15,202 nt of DNA, taken from Chromatiaceae bacterium (GTDB lineage Bacteria; Pseudomonadota; Gammaproteobacteria; Chromatiales; Chromatiaceae). Below, in pieces: positions 1-6,573 of the stretch; positions within the stretch are counted from its first letter, which is position 1, and each line of letters starts with the position of its first letter. The notes under the pieces were generated by a model. It had not been told where the DNA came from. It worked only from the letters and a program-made list of their open reading frames with translations, and made no database searches. The position numbers and the translations under genes were made by a program. The stretch covers positions 1 through 15,202 of the forward strand of contig JAFGTZ010000462.1 in NCBI GenBank assembly GCA_016938795.1, read 5' to 3'.

Positions 1-3000
1 CAGTCGCGCAGCGACGAGCATCTCGGCATCGCGGGCCGCACCGCCCGCTTTTTCATTCGCTCGCCGCTCTCGCCGCTTTTCTATGTCACCATGCTGCTGA
101 TGGGGCTCTTGGGCCTCATCCTCACGCCGCGCCAGGAAGATCCCCAGATCTCGGTGCCCATGATCGACCTCATGGTGCAGTATCCGGGCGCCTCGGCGCA
201 GCAGGTGGCCAATCTGGCGACCCAGCCGCTGGAGCGCATCATGAGCGAGATTCCCGGCGTCAAGCACGTCTATTCGGCCTCGACCCGGGGCGAGGGCCTG
301 GTGACGGTGGAGTTCGACGTGGGCGAGGACATGGGCCCCTCGCTGGTGAAGGTGAACGACAAGCTGGCCTCGAACATGGACCGCATCCCGCCCGGGGTGC
401 TGCCGCCGCTGGTGAAGAGCAAGGGCATTGACGACGTACCCATCGTCACCCTCACGCTCTGGTCGCGCGATCTCGATGCCGACGGCGCCCCGGACGTGGA
501 CGACGCCCAGCTTCGGCTGCTGGCCCAGGACGTGCTCCAGGCCATCAAGCAGGTGAAGAACACCGGCAATGCCTTCATCGTCGGCGGGCGGCGCGAGCAG
601 GTCAGCGTCAATGTCTCGCCCGAGAAGCTCGCCGGTTATCACATCAGTCTCGACCAGGTGGCCCAGACCCTGCGCACCGCCAATGCCGAGACCATGGCGG
701 GCGGGGTCGAGGCGAGCGGGTCGCGCTTCTCGGTAACCACTGGCGCCTTTCTCACCGGGGTCGATGACATCAACCGACTCATCGTCGGTGCCTATAACGA
801 GATGCCGGTCTATATGCACGATGTGGCCGAGGTGACACTTGGCCCCGAGCAGGACGCCGGACAGTTGGTGTCCTATTACACCGGCCCCGCAGACGCGAGC
901 GGGGAGCGCGCCGACGGACGCCCGGCGGTGACGATTGCCATCGGCAAGAAGGAGCTGACCAATGGCGTGACCGTGGCCAATGCCATCCTCAACAAGCTTG
1001 AGGAGCTGCGCGGCTCGCGCATCCCGGCCAATGTCGAGGTGAGCGTGACCCGCAACTATGGCGAATCGGCCAATCAGAAGGTCTCGGAGCTGATCTGGAA
1101 GCTCATCAAGGCCACCTTCTTCGTGGTGGTGCTGGTGTTGCTCGCCTTTCGCGCCTTGCGCCCCGCCATCGTGGTCATGCTGGTCATTCCGGTGGTGCTC
1201 TTCATGACGGTGTTCGTCGCCTGGCTGGGCGAGTTCACCATCGACCGGGTCAGTCTCTTCGCGCTCATCTTCTCCATCGGCATCCTGGTCGATGACGCCA
1301 TTGTGGTCATCGAGAACATCTACCGGCGCTGGCTCGAACAGGGCCGTACCGATGAAGAGACCGCAGTGGATGCGGTGCGCGAGGTGGGCAACCCGACCAT
1401 TCTCGCCACCTTTACGGTCATCGCCGCGCTGCTGCCCATGGGCTTCGTGAGCGGCATGATGGGGCCCTACATGGAGCCCATCCCGGTGCTGGGCTCGGTG
1501 GCCATGTTCATCTCGCTCTTCGCCGCCTTTGTCTTCACGCCCTATCTGGCCATCTCGCGCTGGCTGCGGCCCTCGATGCGGTATCTGGCCGCCGCCGAGA
1601 CGCGCGAGCATCGCGACGCCGAGCGCCTGGAGACCTTCTATCGGCGCATTCTCACCCCGTTGATGGAGAGCCCCGCGAGGCGCCGTCTCTTCCGGCTCGC
1701 GCTCTGGGGCGCCTTTCTCCTCGCCTGCTCCTTCTTCTATTTCAACTGGGTGGCGGTGAAGATGATGCCACTCGACAACAAGCCCGAGTTTTCGGTGGTG
1801 CTCGACATGCCCGAGGGCACGGCGTTGCCGGTCACGGCCAATCTGGCCCATCGGCTCGCCGAGGAGCTGCGCAGCCTGCCCGAGGTGACCGCCATTCAGC
1901 TCTATGCCGGCACCGCGCGTCCCTTCGACTTCAACGGCATGGTGCGTCACTACTATCTGCGCTCCGAGCCCTGGCAGGCCGAGGTGCAGGTGCAGCTCAC
2001 CGACAAGCATGATCGCGAGCGCAGCAGTCACGAGATTGCGGTGGCCGCGCGTGATCTGGTCACCCCGATCGCGCGCGCGGCCGGGGCGCGTCTGGCCGTG
2101 GTCGAGATGCCGCCCGGCCCGCCGGTGCTGCAATCCGTGGTGGCCGAGATCCATGGCCCCACGCCCGAGCTGCGTCGTGAATTCGCGCGCGAGGTGACCG
2201 AGGTCTTCGAGCAGGCCGAAAGCGCGCGCGATGTGGATAACTATCTGCGCGATGCCTTCGAGTACTGGCGCTTCGAGGTGGATACCGAGAAGGCGGTGCG
2301 TCGCGGCATCTCGGTCGATACCATCAACCGCAATCTGGAGATGGCGCTCGGCGGCGCGCCCATGGGCGACATCAAGGCCGCGAGCGGACGTCAGAGCGGG
2401 CATGAGCCGATTCGTATCGTGCTCCAGGTGCCGCTCGCCGAGCGCTCCCAGATCGAGCGTCTCGGCGATCTGCCCATCCAGTCGAGCCAGGGCTTTACCG
2501 TGCCCCTGAGCGAACTCGGCAGCTTCCACCTCACGCCCGAGGAGGACATCATCTATCACAAGGATCTGCGCGGCGTGGAATACGTGGTGGCCGATGTCGG
2601 CGGGCGCCTCGCCGCCCCGGTCTATGCCATGTTCCAGGTGCAGAAGCTCATGGCCGAGCGCGACCATGTTGCGCCCGACGGCACCCGGCCCGCGTCGGGC
2701 GGCGGCTTCGGCGACGCCTTCCACTGGCTCGGCCCCCCGCCGGACGACAGCCGTCTCGCCTGGGAGTGGGGCGGCGAGTGGACCGTGACCTACGAGACCT
2801 TCCGCGACATGGGCGCGGCCTTCGCGGTGGCGCTGGTGCTCATCTACATCCTGGTGGTCTGGGAGTTCGGCAACTTCCGCATCCCGCTGGTGATCATGGC
2901 GCCCATTCCGCTCACCCTGCTCGGTATCATCCCGGCGCATTCCATTCTGTTCGCGCTCGGCATGGGCGGCGAGTTCACCGCCACCTCCATGATTGGCTGG

Positions 3001-3834
3001 ATCGCGCTCGCCGGTATCATCGTGCGCAACTCCATCCTGCTGGTCGATTTCGCCGTGTCCGAGATCCAGAAGGGGGTGGCCGTGCCCGAGGCCATGATTC
3101 GCGCCTGCAAGATCCGCACGCGGCCTATCCTCATCACCGCGCTGGCGCTGGTGGCCGGCTCCAGCGTCATCATCAGCGATCCCATCTTTCAGGGCATGGC
3201 CATCTCGCTGCTCTCGGGCGTCATCGTCTCGACGCTCCTGACCCTGGTGGTCATCCCGCTCGGCTGCGTGGCGGCGAGCGCCGACATGTGCCGGGTGGCG
3301 GTGGCGAGCGCACCGCCAGGGGCAGACATCCCCTGTCGGCGCGCCGTGCCCGAGGTTGCCCCCGAGGTTGCCAAGGCATCGCCCAGGCCGCAGCGCCGGG
3401 GCTGGATCGCGCGTCTCTGGGGCGGACTGATCGAGGCGCTGACGCTGGTTTTTTATGCCGTGCGCGGCATCTTTCTGCTGCTTTTCGATGTTGTGCAAAG
3501 TCGGCTGAAACGCCGGCGTCAGACGCGCGCCCCCATAACGCGCCGTGCCGAGTCGCCGCCCGCCCCGAGCCCGGCGTCAGCCACGCCACCGCCCGAGACC
3601 CCGCCGCCGGCTGAAGCGCCGGATGCGACCGCAGCGCCAGGCACGCGCAAAAAGACCACGACGCGCAAGAAAACCGCGACGCGCAAATCCACCGCCCGGA
3701 GCAAGAGCACGGGCGCAAGTGCCGCCAAGACCTCGCAGCCGGGTAGCGCCAAGGCCGGCGCCGCGAGCCGCAAGAAGGCGCCGCGTCGCGGCATTCGGCT
3801 GAAGAATGAGGATGAGGGGGAGTCCGGGCTTTGA
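1..3834 (+). CDS. RND-family efflux transporter, 5'-truncated, with a long basic C-terminal tail
   Basis: Inner-membrane proton-driven pump of the AcrB/HAE superfamily, the central part of a tripartite export complex; substrate unknown. The frame is open from the first base, so the true start lies a little upstream. In-window residues: TM1 near 25-45 followed by the family segment EDPQISVP, the porter domain, then TM2-6 from about 370. The proton-relay pair GILVDDAIVVIEN has Asp431/Asp432. A second porter half and TM7-12 follow. In TM10 the usual Lys is replaced by Arg1009 (GIIVRNSILLVDF). The family core ends near residue 1088 (LTLVVIPLG). Beyond it lie about 190 extra residues: a hydrophobic helix (about 1142-1166) flanked by basic clusters, a Pro/Ala-rich linker, and a Lys/Arg/Thr tail with a six-residue repeat. 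No adaptor or outer-membrane channel gene is visible. The next gene overlaps the stop codon. The RND assignment is certain; the function of the tail is unknown. Confidence 0.95.
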   Translation, partial: QSRSDEHLGIAGRTARFFIRSPLSPLFYVTMLLMGLLGLILTPRQEDPQISVPMIDLMVQYPGASAQQVANLATQPLERIMSEIPGVKHVYSASTRGEGLVTVEFDVGEDMGPSLVKVNDKLASNMDRIPPGVLPPLVKSKGIDDVPIVTLTLWSRDLDADGAPDVDDAQLRLLAQDVLQAIKQVKNTGNAFIVGGRREQVSVNVSPEKLAGYHISLDQVAQTLRTANAETMAGGVEASGSRFSVTTGAFLTGVDDINRLIVGAYNEMPVYMHDVAEVTLGPEQDAGQLVSYYTGPADASGERADGRPAVTIAIGKKELTNGVTVANAILNKLEELRGSRIPANVEVSVTRNYGESANQKVSELIWKLIKATFFVVVLVLLAFRALRPAIVVMLVIPVVLFMTVFVAWLGEFTIDRVSLFALIFSIGILVDDAIVVIENIYRRWLEQGRTDEETAVDAVREVGNPTILATFTVIAALLPMGFVSGMMGPYMEPIPVLGSVAMFISLFAAFVFTPYLAISRWLRPSMRYLAAAETREHRDAERLETFYRRILTPLMESPARRRLFRLALWGAFLLACSFFYFNWVAVKMMPLDNKPEFSVVLDMPEGTALPVTANLAHRLAEELRSLPEVTAIQLYAGTARPFDFNGMVRHYYLRSEPWQAEVQVQLTDKHDRERSSHEIAVAARDLVTPIARAAGARLAVVEMPPGPPVLQSVVAEIHGPTPELRREFAREVTEVFEQAESARDVDNYLRDAFEYWRFEVDTEKAVRRGISVDTINRNLEMALGGAPMGDIKAASGRQSGHEPIRIVLQVPLAERSQIERLGDLPIQSSQGFTVPLSELGSFHLTPEEDIIYHKDLRGVEYVVADVGGRLAAPVYAMFQVQKLMAERDHVAPDGTRPASGGGFGDAFHWLGPPPDDSRLAWEWGGEWTVTYETFRDMGAAFAVALVLIYILVVWEFGNFRIPLVIMAPIPLTLLGIIPAHSILFALGMGGEFTATSMIGWIALAGIIVRNSILLVDFAVSEIQKGVAVPEAMIRACKIRTRPILITALALVAGSSVIISDPIFQGMAISLLSGVIVSTLLTLVVIPLGCVAASADMCRVAVASAPPGADIPCRRAVPEVAPEVAKASPRPQRRGWIARLWGGLIEALTLVFYAVRGIFLLLFDVVQSRLKRRRQTRAPITRRAESPPAPSPASATPPPETPPPAEAPDATAAPGTRKKTTTRKKTATRKSTARSKSTGASAAKTSQPGSAKAGAASRKKAPRRGIRLKNEDEGESGL
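3643..3696 (+). repeat. Three tandem 18-bp units encoding TRKK/S-T repeats
   Basis: Three consecutive 18-base units (3643-3660, 3661-3678, 3679-3696) all begin acgcgcaa and encode TRKKTT, TRKKTA and TRKSTA in the tail of the RND protein. The units are diverged but clearly related. The composition resembles histone-H1-like bacterial tails. Units of this kind can change copy number by slippage. Confidence 0.7.
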
Positions 3835-4322
3835 GAATGCAGCGCAGCCGATCAGGGAGGCTGGCCGTGCTGCTGCCTCTTGTGCTGGCGCCCCTGCTGT
3901 CTGGCGGCGCAGGCTCGGTGGCGGCCCAGAGCTGGCGCCCGCTTGACTCCGACGCTGGCGCCGGGGCTTGGCGCAGCGCGCCCGAACCCTCGCCCTATCT
4001 GCGCGGCTTCGCAGCGGATGCGCCGCAGGATGGCCTTGGCGGGGGCGGGTCGTCCGAGACCGCCCCGCAGTCCTCTGGGGTGGCGCGGTTCGCACCCGAG
4101 GCACCCGAGGGACAGGGCTGGCGTTTTCGCGAGGATCCCGCATTCGCCGCCCCCGCACAGGCGCCCGCGTCGGCGGATGCCTTTCGCTTTCGACCCCTCA
4201 GCGAGGGCGAGCGCATGCGGCGCGAGGTCGATTCGGGTTGGCGGCCCCTGGAGCCCGAGCGCGAGAGAGGCGGCGCGCCCCCGGGCGCCTGGCCGCGCGC
4301 GCCCTGGGAGGCACCGCGCTAG
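3831..4322 (+). CDS. Small secreted disordered protein with W-R-P-L-like repeats
   Basis: No family recognised. The 163-residue product begins with an Arg-rich n-region and a hydrophobic core (about 11-24), then a likely signal peptidase I site after VAA (residues 30-32), so it is probably periplasmic. The mature part is rich in Pro, Ala, Gly and charged residues and looks disordered. A short aromatic-Arg motif recurs: SWRPLDSD (34-41), GWRFREDP (96-103), FRFRPLSEGE (118-127) and GWRPLEPE (136-143). Mature cysteines are absent. The start is uncertain: TTG at 3831 overlaps the RND stop codon (TTGA), while ATG at 3837 is two codons later and would give nearly the same signal peptide. The tight overlap implies translational coupling to the pump, so a role with that complex is possible but unproven. 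The signal peptide and repeats support a real gene over a chance GC-rich frame. Confidence 0.65.
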   Translation: MRMQRSRSGRLAVLLPLVLAPLLSGGAGSVAAQSWRPLDSDAGAGAWRSAPEPSPYLRGFAADAPQDGLGGGGSSETAPQSSGVARFAPEAPEGQGWRFREDPAFAAPAQAPASADAFRFRPLSEGERMRREVDSGWRPLEPERERGGAPPGAWPRAPWEAPR

Positions 4323-4335
4323 GCCGGCCCTGGGC

Positions 4336-4363
4336 TGGACATCGGCGTGCGCCATGCGATACT
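4336..4363 (+). promoter_or_regulatory. Candidate sigma-70 promoter
   Basis: TGGACA at 4336-4341 matches the -35 consensus at five of six bases. GATACT at 4358-4363 matches the -10 consensus at four of six, with a 16-base spacer. The predicted start of transcription, near 4370, precedes a good ribosome binding site (gaaggag, 4382-4388). It lies in the only non-coding gap between the repeat protein and the LolA-like gene. Confidence 0.4.
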
Positions 4364-4393
4364 CGATTCCCAATCATCACCGAAGGAGCCCCT

Positions 4394-5164
4394 ATGAGCA
4401 TGCACAGTCTTTTGCGTCTGCTAGTCGCGCTGGGCGGTCTGGTCAGCGTCACGGTTGCGGCCCAGGTGTCGCCGGTGCAGTTTTCCGCTGACATGGTGAA
4501 TCGTGCTCCGGATGGTCAGCTGAGCACAGGGCGTCTGTTCGTGGGCGATGAGCGCACCCGGGTGGAGAAAACCGCCCAGGGGCGCGAGCTGGTACACATC
4601 GTTGATCGGCAGCGTCGTGCCGAGTGGATGCTCTTTCCCGCCGAGCAGACCTACATGGAGCGACTCGCGCCACCCGAGGCCCCCATGCCCCAGGCGCTGC
4701 CGGCCCCCTCGGCCGAGCGCAATCCCTGCGCGGGTATTCCCGATCTGAGCTGCCGGCGCGCGGGCGAGGAGAGCGTGGCCGGACGCGCGGCGGTGAAATG
4801 GGAGATGACCATGCGTCGCGACGGCCAGACCCTGAGCGGCGCTCAGTGGCTCGATGTGGAGCGCGGACTGCCGCTCAAATACGCCATGCCTGATGGGCAG
4901 CGCATGGAGCTGCGACTGGTGGGCAATGAACGGCTTGAGGGACGCGCGGTCGAGAAATGGGAAATGACCGCGAGCGCCCCTGGCCAGCAGGCCGTGAGCA
5001 CCTTTCAGTGGTACGATCCCGAGCTGAAGTTGCTGGTGCGTGAGGAGTTTCCGGGCGGCGCGGTGCGCGAGCTGACGAATATCCGCGTGGGCGCGCAGCC
5101 GGATGAGCTCTTCAGCGTGCCAGCGGGCTATCGCCGTGTGGAGATGCCTCAACCGCCGCGTTGA
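4394..5164 (+). CDS. Secreted LolA/DUF4412-like protein with an internal duplication
   Basis: A 256-residue exported protein with a signal peptide (hydrophobic 5-22, likely cleavage near VAAQ 21-24). The opening of the mature part (FSADM..., GRLFVGDERTRVE, then EWMLFPAEQTYME) reads like the beta-sheet entry of LolA/LolB-fold or DUF4412 periplasmic proteins. This is a family-resemblance judgement, not a firm match. Two segments look like a tandem repeat: VAGRAAVKWEM (128-138), followed by QWLD, and LEGRAVEKWEM (181-191), followed by QWYD. Cys112 and Cys120 bracket a short loop and could form a disulfide. The start is ATG 4394, with gaaggag six bases upstream; the frame extends far upstream without a stop, but only this start gives a signal peptide. 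Role unknown; binding of a lipid or other hydrophobic ligand in the periplasm would fit the fold. It is downstream of the RND operon and may have its own promoter. Confidence 0.8.
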   Translation: MSMHSLLRLLVALGGLVSVTVAAQVSPVQFSADMVNRAPDGQLSTGRLFVGDERTRVEKTAQGRELVHIVDRQRRAEWMLFPAEQTYMERLAPPEAPMPQALPAPSAERNPCAGIPDLSCRRAGEESVAGRAAVKWEMTMRRDGQTLSGAQWLDVERGLPLKYAMPDGQRMELRLVGNERLEGRAVEKWEMTASAPGQQAVSTFQWYDPELKLLVREEFPGGAVRELTNIRVGAQPDELFSVPAGYRRVEMPQPPR

Positions 5165-5222
5165 GGGTTATATACCGATCACACATGAATTTTTCGGTGA
5201 GGCTGGGGGATGGACGCGGGAG

Positions 5223-5278
5223 TGACAGCGGCAGGGATGCCGCTGTCAAGCCTCGAGGGAGGGATTTATGTCCGTCCC
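5223..5278. repeat. Two consecutive hairpins, probable intergenic palindromic repeat
   Basis: The first hairpin is a perfect 11-bp inverted repeat (5223-5233 with 5238-5248) with a ggga loop; its centre reads gcagggatgc. The second pairs ggga-g-gga (5257-5264) with tcc-g-tccc (5271-5278) around a six-base loop, with one G-G mismatch. No T-run follows either arm, so this is not a normal intrinsic terminator. The layout, a palindrome containing CAGGGATG followed by a second small hairpin, resembles repeated intergenic elements of other gammaproteobacteria. That comparison is from memory. The remainder of the 202-base gap (5165-5366) shows no gene that I can support. Confidence 0.5.
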
Positions 5279-5366
5279 CTGCGGCCATCACCCAGCCCGG
5301 ATCGCCTGAGGAAAACCGAAAAACTGATGTGCTCAGTGAGTATCAACAGGCCAGGGTGAAGGAGTC

Positions 5367-5999
5367 ATGATTACGCTGATCGGCAGTCTCAAGGGCGGCT
5401 CGGGCAAGAGCACCCTGACCTTCAACCTGGCCGTCTGGCTGGCCATGGCCGAGGTTGGGGTGCGCTTGGTCGATGCCGATCCGCAGGCCACCCTGAGCGA
5501 TGTGATGGAGGTGCGCCGCGAGGAGGGCTTCGAGCCGCTGCCGCGCGCCGAGCAGCGCGAGGTCTTCGCCCCGGGCGAGTGGAGCGCCGAGGAGGAGATT
5601 CTCATCGACACCGGCACCGCGAACATGAGCGCCATGCGCGAGGCGCTGGCGCTCTGCGACCGGGTGGTGGTGCCGGTGCAACCCTCGCAGGCGGATATCT
5701 GGTCGGTGCAGCGCTTTTTGAAGCTGGTCGCCGAGGTCGAGCGGCCCCGTCCGCCCGAGGTGCTGGGCTTTATCAATCGCGCCGATACCCATCATGCGGT
5801 GCGCGAGTCCGATGAGGCCGCCGCCGCCCTGGTGGCGCTCTCGGGCATTCGCTTCGTGCGCGCGCGCCTGGCGCAGCGCACCATCTTTCGCCGCTCCTTC
5901 AGCGAAGGGCTCGCGGTCTTCGAGCTGGAGCCGCGCGGCAAGGCGGCGCGCGAGTTTCTGGCACTGGCCGCCGCGCTCTATCCGCAGCTGGTGAGCTAG
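5367..5999 (+). CDS. Small ParA/MinD-type positioning ATPase
   Basis: A 210-residue P-loop ATPase of the ParA superfamily, whose members form ATP-dependent dimers on the nucleoid or membrane and position plasmids, chromosomes or protein complexes. The deviant Walker A box KGGSGKST (9-16) contains the signature Lys9 and Lys14. Walker A' / switch I is VDADPQATLSD (35-45). Walker B is ILIDT (78-82). The segment VVVPVQPSQADIWS and the C-terminal IFRRSFSEGLAVFE stretch are typical of short orphan ParAs such as the VirC1 and McdA type. It is shorter than chromosomal Soj (about 250) and has no N-terminal DNA-binding domain. The start is ATG 5367, with aaggag just upstream. No parB or parS is visible. 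The next gene, 29 bases downstream, is a coiled-coil membrane protein and the likely partner, so this looks like a cargo-positioning ParA and not a plasmid partition gene. The family is certain; the cargo is unknown. Confidence 0.92.
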   Translation: MITLIGSLKGGSGKSTLTFNLAVWLAMAEVGVRLVDADPQATLSDVMEVRREEGFEPLPRAEQREVFAPGEWSAEEEILIDTGTANMSAMREALALCDRVVVPVQPSQADIWSVQRFLKLVAEVERPRPPEVLGFINRADTHHAVRESDEAAAALVALSGIRFVRARLAQRTIFRRSFSEGLAVFELEPRGKAAREFLALAAALYPQLVS

Positions 6000-6028
6000 A
6001 CGATCTTCACATCAACAAGGGCTAGGCC

Positions 6029-6559
6029 ATGGCTGAACACGAGTCCCGAGCACCGCACGCGCGCGACCCCCAAAGCCCTGGCGAACCGGGCATGGAGGCC
6101 CAGGCCGCCGAGTCGCGTCTGCACGCCTTTGCCATCGAACGTCTCTCGCAGGCCTTCGAGACCAGCGCCAGACGCTGGGAGTTGATCGTCTATCCCTCGC
6201 TTTTCGCCTTCATCATCCTCGCGGCCTATGGCTTCTATCTGGTGTTCAGTCTGGCCAAGGACGTGCATTCGCTGGCCATCAGCGTCGATACCCACATGAC
6301 CAGCATGGCCGGCAACATGCGCATGATCTCGGAGGACATGCACCAGATGCGTACCGACATGGATGGCATGACCGCCTCGGTCGAGGCCATGGCGGAGGAT
6401 GTCGAGACGCTCCAGCCGTTGCTCGTGAGTATCCAGACCATGGATCGCTCCATGCAGGTCATGACCCAATCAACTGCGGCCATGCGCAACGACATGGCGG
6501 TGATGAACCAGAGCATCAGCCGCCCCATGCAGTTCATGAACGGCTTCATGCCCTGGTAG
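6029..6559 (+). CDS. Single-pass membrane protein with a methionine-heptad coiled coil
   Basis: I recognise no named family. The 176-residue protein has a polar, Pro-containing N-terminus (1-50), one membrane helix (about 53-74) and a C-terminal region of about 100 residues with 18 methionines. These fall every three or four residues (90, 93, 97, 104, 107, 111, 114, 121 ... 138, 142, 145, 152, 156, 159), with Val, Leu or Ile filling the gaps at 118-135: a long heptad coiled coil with Met in the core. The end SRPMQFMNGFMPW looks like a deliberate motif. Arg48/Arg49 before the membrane helix favour N-in, C-out, which would leave the N-terminal 50 residues to meet the cytosolic ParA. The start is ATG 6029, eight bases after aagg. 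The gaps of 29 bases to parA and 5-14 bases to the nucleotidase suggest one operon. A membrane anchor or adaptor for the ParA is the best inference; metal binding by the Met array is an alternative. Confidence 0.85.
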   Translation: MAEHESRAPHARDPQSPGEPGMEAQAAESRLHAFAIERLSQAFETSARRWELIVYPSLFAFIILAAYGFYLVFSLAKDVHSLAISVDTHMTSMAGNMRMISEDMHQMRTDMDGMTASVEAMAEDVETLQPLLVSIQTMDRSMQVMTQSTAAMRNDMAVMNQSISRPMQFMNGFMPW

Positions 6560-6573
6560 GTCGGGTGCGCACC

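Noticed and set aside
2766..3614. 282-codon open frame on the + strand
   Set aside because: Out-of-frame shadow of the RND gene; His/Arg/Gly-rich composition, no motif.
5223..5248. Perfect hairpin as an intrinsic terminator
   Set aside because: No T-run follows; the next bases are aagcctcg. Better explained as a palindromic repeat or RNA structure.
5161..5370. 69-codon frame starting TTG between the LolA-like gene and parA
   Set aside because: It runs through the double hairpin, has no ribosome binding site, no recognisable domain and overlaps the parA start. Treated as intergenic.
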